Shown here: in pieces, positions 46,115 through 57,234 of the stretch | Layout: each line of letters begins with the position of its first letter | Numbering within the stretch: the stretch's first letter is position 1 | Source: Caenorhabditis elegans | Lineage: Eukaryota; Nematoda; Chromadorea; Rhabditida; Rhabditidae | Assembly (NCBI RefSeq): GCF_000002985.6 | Contig: NC_003279.8 | Span: forward strand, 8,618,001 to 8,682,000 | DNA length: 64,000 nt | Direction: 5' to 3' | Notes under the pieces: model-generated | Database searches by the model: none | The model's input: the letters and a program-made list of their open reading frames with translations, nothing else | What the model was told of the DNA's origin: nothing | Translations under genes and position numbers: made by a program

Positions 46115-46975
46115 TTATCTCTGAAATTGGAGATATTGAAATGGCCAATTCACAATAGAAAATAAAAATATTTAAAATTAACAAAAAACCGTAGCGTGTT
46201 TGCGATCGTTGCGAGACCCACATGACTTAAGAACAACGTGAGCCTTTAAACCGTATGTTTTCATGAACAGTTTTATTTTTATTCACTCATTAAACACACA
46301 AAATATTCATTTTTTAAATATGTATTCGCTTCGACAATTTTTAATTCAAATTAATTTTATTAAATTTAAGCAACAACCTACACTCAAAATAAAAAAACTG
46401 CGTGGCCTGTACTGCAGAAAACCTCATTTTTAGGCCCCGCCTTTTTCTCGTCCACTCACGGACAAAAGGCAAAAATTTGGGGACCAACCAATATCAGGCC
46501 GCCGACATCCTACGGGTTCCGCGCGCCGCTAGGATTAACTCGCTGTGGGCGTGGCGAGCTGTCTCCGCCCGCTGCGAGTTAAACATAGCGGCGCGCGGAA
46601 CCCGTAGGATGTCGGCGGCATGATATTGGTTGGTCCCCAAATTTTTGCCTCCACTCCGTGAGTGGACGAGAAAAAGGCGGGGCCTAAATATGAGGTTTTC
46701 TGCAGTACACGCCACGCAGTTTTTTTATTTTGAGTGTAGTTTGTCCCAAGCTTAGGCAAATTATAATTATTCCCAGCTTTCAATGCGACGTACTTGGTGC
46801 TTCATCCTAAATAGTTTGCTGCTAATCCAAGCGCTTGTTTTCTTTTTCAAATTTCCTCGCTCTACTTGCGGCCGCGGACGAAATTATTCGGCACGGCCAT
46901 ATGATCATCCCCGTTGCGAAATTTACTCTAACATATTTTAATATGTTTTCTTGTGATTATCAAACTTTTTTACAG
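46115..46975. promoter_or_regulatory. Divergent upstream region of syp-3 and the IBA57 homologue
   Basis: 861 bp separate the two ATGs and 362 bp of that is the palindrome at 46378-46739. The syp-3 proximal promoter is therefore limited to about 260 bp and that of the IBA57 homologue to about 230 bp. A TTTTTACAG acceptor lies directly before the ATG at 46976. Direct control sites are not recognisable. Confidence 0.5.
46378..46739. repeat. 362-bp palindromic foldback between syp-3 and the IBA57 gene
   Basis: Outer ends are CTACACTCAAAATAAAAAAA and its complement ending TTTTGAGTGTAG. The arms contain AGGCCCCGCCTTTTTCTCGT, GGGGACCAACCAATAT and GACATCCTACGGGTTCCGCG, all mirrored. The short centre around TGGCGAGCTGTCTCCGCC is unpaired. 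Arms differ at few positions. Base composition is far more GC-rich than the flanks, indicating inserted DNA. Confidence 0.88.
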
Positions 46976-48234
46976 ATGTCAACACAAAGATTAATTAAAT
47001 TGCCTCATAGAGTTCTTTTGAAACTTCATGGCTCTGACACAAACGCGTTTCTTCAAGGTTTAATTACAAATGATGTGACGTATGTTTTTATACTCTAAAA
47101 ATTACAGCGAAAATGATTACATCTTATTTTGCAGAAAACTTCAAACTCAAAATGGACTTGCTGCTTTTTTGCTCAACACAAAAGGGAGAATTGTTGAAGA
47201 TGTTCTTCTATGGAGACGAGGAACTGATGATTTGTTCTTGGAATGTTCTAAAGAAAATAAAACTATTTTAACAAAAGAAATCTTGAAATATCGATTGAGG
47301 AAACAAGTTGAAATCACCGAATCTTCCGATCAAATATTTTTCACAGAAGATGTATCGGACAAACAAGGTAGAAAATGAACGTCAAAACTTTAATAACATT
47401 TTATTTTAGCTCACCGCGATCCTCGATTTTCTGGTTTTGGAGCTCGCGTTTTCGGTAATCCGTCTTCATCGGAAGTTAGCGAAAATCGAGAAAAATATGA
47501 AAATTTGCGACGATCTGCTGGAATTGCAGAAGGATCTCAAGAATTGGCGGAGTTGCTTCCTTTTCAGGTAAAAATACAACAGAAGCAATTTAAATGAAAT
47601 ATTTCTAAAAGTTCATTTTCAAATATTATTTTTTAAGGCAAACGGTGATCTGCTCAATATGGTTTCACTTGATAAAGGATGTTATGTTGGACAGGAATTA
47701 ACTGCAAGAACTGCTCATACAGGTTACTTCAACTAAATTTAGATATTTGGAGACGTGAAATCTCACTTTCCTTTTTATTTAGTAACTTGTCAATTAAATT
47801 TTTGTAAAACCCACAAAACTAGTTCAATTTGATTTTGAAAAATTAAATTTTGACAGGTGTTATCCGTCGACGAATCTTACCATTTGAATGTGAAGGTCAA
47901 GTCAAAATTGGAGCAGAAGTTCTGGACGAGAAGAAAAATAAAGTCGGAAAGGTGTGTTTAAAAGTTATAGTGATAAAAAATTCATCTAAACGTTGGAATT
48001 ATCTGGAGTCAATTCACTGTCAAAAATTGAAAAACAATAGTTTCTGTTCAATTAAAAAATCTTCAGATTATCTCTTCTGACACAACTCGTTGCCTGGGAA
48101 TTCTTCAACTTTCTTCATTCAAATCTCAAAAATTGACAGCTGATGGAGTTTCGTTAACCGCAAAGCAACCTGAATGGATGCCTGATAAGATTTTAGCGAA
48201 TAATAAAACTAGAACTAGCTTGACGGATTCTTAA
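46976..48234 (+). CDS. IBA57/YgfZ-family protein (folate-binding, Fe-S cluster maturation)
   Basis: Six exons (46976-47079, 47135-47367, 47410-47567, 47638-47722, 47857-47951, 48067-48234) encode 280 residues. The N-terminus [20 protein letters not shown] and the signature [17 protein letters not shown] are those of the YgfZ/IBA57 branch of the aminomethyltransferase-like fold. IBA57 acts in mitochondria with ISCA proteins in late assembly of [4Fe-4S] clusters. The conserved Cys of KGCYVGQE is present. No clear presequence is visible with the chosen ATG, although the first residues ([11 protein letters not shown]) are basic and could serve. I take this to be F39H2.3 from memory. The TCF25 homologue follows 360 bp downstream on the same strand. 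Confidence 0.88.
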
Positions 48235-48594
48235 ATTTTCTATGATATTTAGGAGACATTTCTTTAAATTCGATTTTCATCTTATTCGGAAGTAGACTTT
48301 TTTTGAAACACTTTTCTTCTTTTCGTTTTATATTTTTTGTAGATTTTAGTTTCGTTTTCAAGATCACAAATGTTCGTCTTTCTTTAAATTTTAATAATTC
48401 GGTTTTATCCCACAAATTTTACGAGATTCTAGTCCCCCAACAAAGTGCTCTCTTCTTCGTATTCGTTTGCTCAATTTTTAATGAATTATAAATTCAATGT
48501 TCAGTTTTTATATTTCCCGTTAATTGGTTCACAACCATTTTTATATATATATTTTTGTAAATTTTTTTGAAAAACAGCTGAAATGTTTCATTAG
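48235..48594. other. Spacer between the IBA57 and TCF25 homologues
   Basis: 360 bp, AT-rich, with a TATATATATA run near 48545. A TTCATTAG acceptor abuts the next ATG. This could be an operon intercistronic region or an independent promoter. No other feature is seen. Confidence 0.4.
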
Positions 48595-51500
48595 ATGTCA
48601 AAAAGTCAAATCAAGCGAATCCACGAACAACAGGAGCTGGAAAAGACTGCAAATTTGGAAGAAGAAGAAGTAGAAGAAGAACATGTTCAACGGAAAGGAC
48701 CTGCCAATCGATTTGCATTTTTTGATGATGAAGATGACGATAATGGAAAAGCTGAAAATGAAACTGATGATGATGGAGAAGTTGTTGAAACAATGAATAA
48801 ACAAGGAAATAAAAAGAAAACGAAGAAAGGAAAGAAAAAGGGAAAGAAAGTTGTAGAAGAACAAGAGGAAACTGAAAATCAAATGTTGGCTCGACTAGCT
48901 GCTCTAGTAAGTTTCATCCTAATATGCACTTTTGAAAGTAACAAAAACTTACTGGAAAATTTCAAATCTTAACTTTAGAACGCGAAAGAAGCGAAAAAGG
49001 CTGTCAATGATGGAAGCACACCGTCACTGGAAGAGCTGATGAAAATTGACATGAAATTGTTCGATATGTCTGCAGAGATTAAACGAAAACTGGGAAAAGC
49101 ATTTAAAGAAGCAGTTACACCTGGACAGACTGATGAAAATCGTTGGCCACCTGGTAGACGAGCAACTGGGCGAATTGTCAAGAATAAGCCGAGATGGTTT
49201 CCTGATAGAGATTACGGTATTATTCAAAATTTTAAATATGGTGAAAAAAAAAATGAAAAAAGGTCGATTTTTAATTTATTTCAAAATTTTAGTGTTTTGA
49301 GCTCAAAACGTTCAAGAATATATCGAAGATATATATTTTTGGAAAAAAAGCTCCCATGAATATTTGCAAAGTATGGAAAAACGTTTGAAGCACGGAAAGA
49401 GATGTTTTATTCGGATCTTTTGGTGTAAAAACCCAAAAAAAATCAATTATTTGGTAAAATACCAAAAAAAAAACTAAAAAACACCGAAATATGTTTCATC
49501 CTTTCAGAAATCATTCATTTTTAAGTTTCTTATCAAAATCGAAAAAATTTAAAAGTTTGTTTCTTTTTTCGTAAACTGAAAGTTCTCGTTTTTGGATGGT
49601 TTGTCAGAATACGGACAAATCTAAAAATTTCTTTTTTTTTGTTGCTGAAAACGATTACATTTCTCTGATTTGCAGAATGACGCACGAATAAAGCAGTAAA
49701 AGTTATAAAGAAATCTCTTTCAGGCCTTTCCATGGTTGAAACCAAAAAAGAAGGATGCATCAGTTGGTTCACTCTTCGACATAATAATGCATATGAACAA
49801 AGAGAAAGGTATTTTAATACATGATATAATTCAAATTAAATATTGATTTACAGAATGTTCTGGATGGCTGAAAAACGTATGAACGTCGGAGTTGTTCAAG
49901 AAATTTTCTCCGATACACCATATCATCTCAACTCGATTTTAATGATGGCTCATATGAATCGAATGAACGAGGATTTTAACACAGGGGCTGATTTAATTGG
50001 TGAGCATTTTTTGAATTATTCTTACAAGAGTTTAAGAACTTTATTTTTTTATGCCGTGTCTACAGGCGCATTTTCAAACTTCTTTAGTTTTCTTTAAAAA
50101 GTTATTTCTTCTAAAACTAAAATATTTCAATAATTATTGCACTCACAGTAATCCAAGCAGTGTCACAAGAACGCAATAAAACTTTTCTTTACAAGTTAGT
50201 AATTTTCCAATTTTTCAGAACGCGGAATCTGGTATGTAGATCAATACGCGGCTGCTACGTTTGAGCCATTTCATTGGAAGCATAGAATGGATTATTTGGA
50301 CTATGAGAATCGTGCATTTTATCTTCTTCTGCATCGTCATATGCTTAATGCTGCACACAAAAGATGTTGGGAAACAGCTTGGAATACGGCAAAAATGATT
50401 TTCAAATTGGATCCCGTTAAAGATCCACTTGCTATTATATCACTTATAGACATTTTCGCATTGAAAGCCAAACAATATCAATGGATTATTAATACATTTG
50501 AAGCTGCAAAGGTATGTAAATCTGAAAAATTCAATTTTGAAATCCTAAGCTTTTACTGAAGCTCTCATTAAAAAATCTTACGAAAGTTACCTGTAATGTG
50601 AAAATAATTTCTAACGATCTCTGGATTCTCAATTTCTGTGTTTTCAGAAGTTCAAAAAATTGCATCTTCTTCCAAATTGGCCATATTCAGTTGCTCTTGC
50701 TCGATTCTTTACCGCAAAAACGGATGAAGACAGAGAAATTGCTGAAAATGACTTATGCACAGCTATCCGCCATTTCCCATCTGTCGTCGTTCAGCTAATG
50801 GATATTCTTCAAATTCATCCAGATTCTGCTGTCATGAACTGCAAAATGTTGACATCATTTGTAGCTGATAAGTGAGTTTAAGAAATATAAATATTATTGT
50901 AAAAATGCCAATTTCAGCGAAAGAGACAGCCTCAAACTATTGGTCAAGGTATACGCAAAGCATACAGATGAAGTTTGGAAAATGCCTGAAGCCTTGCTCT
51001 TTTTGGAAGGAGCCACTAGAAAAGTAGCCACGTCTACTGATACAAAGGAAAAAGAGGAATGTGAAGAATGGAGAGAGAAGTTCGTTTTTTAAACAAATAA
51101 TTTTACAAATATTCAATCAAAAAGCAATTTGAATTAATAGATCACTTTGTTTTTAATGATTAAAAAACTAATTAACAATTGTATATAAAGTTCACAAAGC
51201 CCATTTTCAGACGGAACAAAATGTATCATGGAAGATCTCCAAATGTTGATCGCTTTGGTCAACTTCTTGATGAAATTCCAGGACAATCTCTATCTGATCC
51301 AGTTCCACCACAAAATGGGCGATGTGGATATTCGAAAGAAGGCGGAGTTAATATTGCCAGACAAATGATGGATGACACGTTTCTTGGTGGATTCATTAAT
51401 TCGTTACTTCCACATTTCGATGGAGAACTTTCATTCCAAGAACAGCTAAATCGATATGGTGGAGAGTTTATTCGTTTCCTCACAAATCGATTAACTGGAG

Positions 51501-51694
51501 CTGAACAAGGAATCAACGATGCACTAGATATTGCCAATGGATGGAGAGAACGAAGAAATGAGTTGGATGCTCAAGAAGCTCAAGGAGAAGCCGGTGAAGC
51601 TCGTGTGATTAGATTGGAAAATCAACAGCCTATTGAATTGCCAGAAGGTAATGTGGAGGAAGATGATGTAGACGAAGAGCAAGAACTTCCGTGA
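48595..51694 (+). CDS. TCF25/NULP1 homologue (ribosome quality control)
   Basis: Eight exons (48595-48906, 48979-49216, 49724-49808, 49854-49999, 50219-50511, 50648-50871, 50918-51079, 51211-51694) join in frame to 647 residues. The N-terminus (MSKSQIKRIHEQQELEK) leads to an acidic segment (FFDDEDDDNGKAENETDDD) and a Lys-rich run (KKKTKKGKKKGKK). The TCF25 domain follows: RWFPDRDYG, MVETKKEGCISWFTLRHNNA, MFWMAEKRM, YHLNSILMMAHM, YENRAFYLLLHRHML, LPNWPYSVALARFF. TCF25 is the animal counterpart of yeast Rqc1, a factor of the ribosome-associated quality-control complex, and was earlier described as a transcription factor. The last exon encodes a low-complexity acidic tail ending EDDVDEEQELP. Confidence 0.9.
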
Positions 51695-51977
51695 ATTTAT
51701 TAATTTCTTCCAATATTTTATTGTGATTCGGTTTTCGTGGTTTCTAATTGTGTAATTTATTGCGGTTCCATAAAAATTCGTGTGTGTTTTTATTGTAGAG
51801 ATTTTTTACATTTTATTACCGATTTTGCAACAGAAAACAATTTCCAAGAGGATAATTCTACATTGCAGAAGTATTTATTCCAAAAGTAGGCACCGGGAGG
51901 TTTCAGAAAAATTACAATCTGCGAAGCTTTTTAATTGAATAACCCGTTGTAATTTGAATTATTGTTAAAATATAAAT

Positions 51978-54900
51978 CTAATTGGATCCCATCAAATGAG
52001 CAGAAATCGACGGTTTAAGCAATTCGAATAAGACAACAAGAATGACGACAGCAGCTATGTACATCGTTAGAACAAGTGTCAATTCAAGTCTGAAAAATAA
52101 TTTGTTTTTATAGATAACCGTATCTAAATTGTCTCAAAAAATCAATGCATGTTTTAACTGACTTTGTAAGAGTTACACCGACGACTTCTTCTCTATATTG
52201 GAGCTTTGAGCATTCGTTGTCTGAAATTATCGAATTTTTGAAAATTGATTTTGCAGTTATACATTTTTGTGATCTATCACTCAATGCACCATGAGCAAAT
52301 ATTTTCATATGGCCGCAGTATGAAATGTTCCTTTATGAAGTACAGTAATCCAGGCCCTTTCTCATTTGTTTCAATTTAGTTTTCCAACAGAACACTGTTT
52401 TTGTGAGAAAAATGGGGGAAAGTGGAAGAAGATTGTTGTGGGTTACTGTACTTCTTAAAGGAGCACACCATTTGTTGGTTTAGAAATATCTTGTTCATGG
52501 CGAGATGTTTTGGTTTTTGGTTTCATATATTCATACATCGGGTTTTTAACGTAATTTCCCAAATTTTTGAAACACGGATTTAAGTAAGTGGCGCGTGGAC
52601 ATATCCGAATGAGTTTCGGCTCTGAAAAGGTTTTTTGTAGAACTTTTTGATTTTAGTCTACTCATTTATCTTCTTTTCATAAAATACTGAAACTCTTAAC
52701 AAAAGTTGATAAAAACAATAAATGAATTTGCTTAGAAAATCCCGAATGAAACGAAAACGAGGGCATAGAAAATGAAAAAGTTCTACTGTAAACTTTTAAT
52801 TCTTAGCGAGTGACCCATCCGAATAATTAAGTGCGCCTTTAAAAAAAGTTTTAAAAAGCTGACAAGTTACGATCACATTATTACATACTTAATAAAGAAG
52901 GTCCTAAATTGACATTGCTATTGTGATAAATAGTTCGTGTTATCGATGAATGCATCATTTTTTGTTGTGAATAAAAGTAGAATTCAAATGTACATATGGT
53001 TACGGTAGTTATTTGACACGTTTTAAGAGGAATGAGATCTGAAAAAATGATTTGAGAAGAGTGAGAGAAGAAATCGAAATTAAAATAATATTATAAGATT
53101 TTAATTAGTTCAGATATCGTGCAGGAGTGGGCGAATCTCGCAGTTTTGCCGAATTTGGCAAAAACGATTCGGAAAAGTATTTTCACCAAGTAATGTCTTT
53201 GAAAACTCTTACAACAAATTGGAAGTCATGATTTGGCAAAAAATTTCCAACTTTCCTAACTTGCCGAAAATAAAAAGTTAAATACTGAATTTCGCCTAAC
53301 GTTTCTAAGTTTCTTTATTGAAAAATTAGTTCTGGGAAGAAAATTTTAAAAGACCAAGATAAAGCATATATTTACAGGTAATAAATTTTGAGAAGCCATT
53401 TTCAATTCCTACTAGCTTTGTGGAAAAACCACAAACAAATATTCAAACAAAAAATAGAGCAAAAGTGGAAAAAGCAAAAAGTGCTCCGGATTTGAGTGAG
53501 GTGAAAGCTATAAATTTAACGCTGACGAGCCTCGTGACGTAGACAAATTCGACAATTTTGAAAGAATTGAGGTTGACAACAAAATTCCAAAAAATAAATA
53601 TTTATTTGAAATAAGTTCAGGTTAAACTGCATTTGGAATTTTGAGTTTAAGTATAATTTTTATTTATTTTCAAATCAATTTTCAAAACAAGCCGGTTTTG
53701 TTCTTTGAAAAATTTAGTTTTGGATTCAAATTTTTTTCTTATTGATGACAACAAAATTTGAGTTTTGAAGACGTTATGTGTAACTTCACCTATTCATAAT
53801 AATATACCTAATTACTTTTAATAAACAGAAAAAATGAGGATAGAGAATGTGAAAAATATGAGAGAAAGGAAGCCAAGGTGAGGCAAAAATTGTGGTTGCA
53901 GGCACGTCTCTTGGAGACGAAAGCATTTTTCACTTCAAATTTCAAGGTATTTTTCAAAGAAAATAACAACAATTTTCAAGGATAGCACAAAATGGAATAA
54001 GTTTGTCGAAACGAGACTTGAACAGAATAAGAAACTTGAAAACTTTAAATTGTGACTCCGAAAAAAGCTCTAAGAGAAGTAATTTTATGAGACATTTAAC
54101 AATTATATAGATTCGAAATTTAGAATTATTTGTAACTGTTTTGAATGGACTTGTACAATCAGCACTTAATTTTTCAACTTAAACATTTTTGAAATAAATT
54201 TTCTCAAACTGAACTTCAGAAAGTTGCTTTGAAAACACATTAAACTTCATTAAAACTTAATGAAACTGAAATCTAATGTCAACTGTTAAAATTCGTTCAT
54301 TTTCAGAATGTTTAAGTTCTAATTGTGGAACGTTTCAGAAAACATTATTCTTGTCAAAAATTGCACAAACGTATCCCAGTGAAATTTTAAAAGATCAATA
54401 TTTCTGGAACATATTGCACCACTTTCTTATATATTTCTTGCTCTCAAAAAGACGAGAAAAAAGAGTATTAGAGAAAAGTGAAAAGTGAAAAGGAAGAAAA
54501 AGAAGAAAATTCAATGATGAGGTGATGCTGATATGATAAATAACATGTCTATACCACATGTTTTCTTTTTGCCAAGTCGTTTTAGGAGGGATCGAATGAA
54601 AGAATTTTAGAGGATTTGTGATATAGAACATGATTCATTGTTAAGTCGAATCTGTTAAGCCCGAGTTTTGGATTGTGAATGAAAATATGATTTTTTGAAG
54701 AAAAAAATCTTGTTGACTTTTCACGTTTTAAAGAGATAATTGCTATTTACGATTTTCAATATACATAAAAATTGGTTTCTTTTATTGTATTATAGTCTAA
54801 CTAAATAGAGATTCGTAGCACTACCCCCACAAAATTTAACTAAAATTTTGGGAAACCCTCAGTATCTGGTGGTTGTCAAGGCTGGTGAAAATGTTTAAAA

Positions 54901-57234
54901 TTAATTTTATGGAGCTTAAATGTCCAGTTCCTATGGTAAAACGTAGTTTTTTTTTTGTTTCACAATTTATATTTTAAAAGTTCTTACTCAGTTTTTACCT
55001 ACCATATTTTTGAAAATCGGTCATCAAATAAAAATATTTCAATTAAGTTTAATTATCTCTAAATAGATATTGTAGAAACTCAAGCCAGCAACGATTCTAG
55101 CAATTACTGAAAAAGTCCAACTGTTTTTGAAAACTGACAATTTACCAAAACTTTGACTGAAATTTCAAAAAATTCAAAATTTATTGAAGTGTTTTATTAT
55201 ATTATTCGCTCATGTTAGACTATCTAAAATAAACCCAAAACATTTGGAAGACTCTTTAAGCTTTTGAACAAAAAAAATAATTTTTAAAAAACTCAAAAGT
55301 CCTCTAAGTTTAAAACAATTTGAAAAGTTATGTTTGAACTTGTCCGGGTACAGTATTTTTATTTGAAAATTCTACATTGATTATGTTACAAGATGAGAAG
55401 ATTCAATAAATAATAGATTTTCACATTAAAATCCAAAAAACCTCAGTAGTTTTGCGAGAAAAAATTGGCTTAACCAAATAAGTAAATCTATTGAAGCGTA
55501 ACGAAAAGCTTGGTGCTCACCTGTCACAACACGCCTCGAATTGAACATTTTTCAGTTTCAAAGCACTCCGTCTGCTCAATGATAACTTGATTATCAGTGA
55601 CCCGTTACAAATGAATCTGAAAAATTTTTGCTGAGATTTTGAGAATGAGATTTCAGTTCTGGGAAAAAGAAGAAAAATATAGCATATGTGAGAAACGAAG
55701 CTCGAAACTGCATCCATGGGTAACAATTTGAAAGTAAATTTAAAAAAATAATTAAATTGGTTGTTACCTTTGATATATATTTCTTTTATTTCTCACTTTT
55801 TAGAAGCTTTTTTCGGGGAAAGAGGCCGTATAGGGGTGACTGGGCAGTTGCGCCCAAATTCTTAAATTTGGCAATTTGGCAATGTGTTTTCACAAATTTT
55901 ATCAAAGTTGTTGTTTTGAATTATGAAATTTGAAAAGGTAATAAAATAAAATGTTAACGAAACTATCTTTATAAATAACAAAATTTCTGAATAAAGAAAA
56001 AAAAAGAAAAAGAAAAAAATCGTCTTATCTTTCTAGAAATTTCTTCTAATTATAGAAAATAGAATTGAAGCCAAAATGATAATAAAAAAAGATGAAATAA
56101 AGAAAATAAAGAATTAGAGAATGTTGAAAAAAAGAGAAAAAATTGAAAACAGATGATGAAATAAAGAAGAGTGGAACATGTTGAATGGGTGGTGGTTTCT
56201 CTGTGAAATATTATTCGTTCGCCGAAACTGAGCCATCTGGGTTCATAATTTTATGGAACGCTTCTGTCGTTTTGGATCAAGTTTAACTGAGACTAGAGGT
56301 GCATACGGGTCGACCCTCATTTGTGGGTCGAACCCAAAAAGGGTCGCGGGTCGATCCGCGACCCGCCGAGTGGGTTCCGGGTCGACCCTTTTCGACCCAT
56401 CGGCACCTCTAACTGAGACAATATTGGGAAATTTCCGGTTATTTCCATAGTTCACACATTTCATTCCAAAACCTTAGCTCTTCCAAATGATGCAAAAATT
56501 TTTTTTGAAATATTGTTAAATCTTGTACGGTAACTAGATATTCCATCCGGATGAACCGTGGCGGGAGCACCTCTTCGATTGCATTCAAATTCTTCAATTC
56601 AAAAAGCTAAACATTCAAAATCAAATACTTTGTTAAAATTGGTTTACAACAAGATTATGGGGTTTGGAAAATAACAGAGAATTATGAGTAAGTCTCTTTC
56701 TAGTCTAGTTTCTTGAAAATTTTAAGAAAAAAGAAACAATTGTAAAACGAGTTGAGGTTTACTGTAGGGTTACTGTAGCTATTGAGAATACGTGGTGACC
56801 TCATTTCAAAAATAAGGTTATCACATATTTCAGAGGTCGAACGAGAAAAAGAAGTCATATGTAGATTTGTTAAACAAAAACCTTCAATTTTTCGTATTAA
56901 TATTGCACCCGTATTTCTCTAGTTTCAACACTATATGAGGGCTGGGTAATATTTGTATCAAATCATTTCCAACAAAAAGAAATAATAAAAATTTGTTTTC
57001 AAAGTTGAGATTCAAAATTATCAGAATAAATATTCTCGTCAGCTTATATTTTAGTAGGTACAGTAATACGAAATCGTGACACTTTTGCAGTTTACCACTG
57101 CTTCGCAGGATTTAATTGAGAATGAAGGAATTAGAAAAACATTTGCAGAACTCACGTCCTTGAGTATTAAATACAATGATAAGAACAACAACAACAGCAA
57201 AAAAAATGGCTATAAAAGCGACAAGCGACGACAT
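51978..57234 (-). CDS. Possible small two-pass membrane protein spread over three exons
   Basis: A start at 57234 opens MSSLVAFIAIFFAVVVVLII, an obvious transmembrane or signal-anchor segment, and runs to a donor near 57156. An exon at 55616-55521 (32 codons, ATTTTTCAG-type acceptor, GTGAGC donor) is open in the frame FICNGSLIIKLSLSRRSALK. It passes without a frame break to a last exon at 52089-51978 that encodes a second hydrophobic helix (MYIAAVVILVVLFELLKPSI) and ends HLMGSN plus stop. Together these would make about 96 residues with two membrane segments. The problem is the first junction: the strong donor (AC/GTGAGT) leaves the wrong phase, and only a weaker GTTCTG donor 8 bp further gives a continuous frame. 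A further candidate exon lies at 52220-52179. I do not recognise the protein. Confidence 0.35.
52329..52462. repeat. Short foldback with about 23-bp inverted ends
   Basis: TCCTTTATGAAGTACAGTAA at the left is mirrored by TTACTGTACTTCTTAAAGGA at the right with two mismatches. It is 134 bp long. It lies within the long intron of the putative small membrane-protein gene. Confidence 0.75.
56294..56409. repeat. GC-rich palindromic MITE with a 10-bp target duplication
   Basis: Ends AGAGGTGC and GCACCTCT are inverted. The interior is made of GGGTCG/CGACCC motifs, including GGGTCGCGGGTCGATCCGCG. TAACTGAGAC occurs at both edges (56284-56293 and 56410-56419), a 10-bp target-site duplication. The G+C content is striking in this AT-rich surrounding. 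Confidence 0.85.

Noticed and set aside
46402-46783. Similar open stretches on both strands (about 73 residues each)
   Set aside because: Both are encoded by the arms of the palindrome 46378-46739; their similarity is the palindrome itself.
48598-48882. Minus-strand Phe/Leu-rich open stretch
   Set aside because: It is antisense to the Lys/Glu-rich N-terminal exon of the TCF25 homologue.
56243-56464. Open stretches on both strands with Arg/Asp/Pro repeats
   Set aside because: They are produced by the GGGTCG-rich MITE and have no splice or start context.
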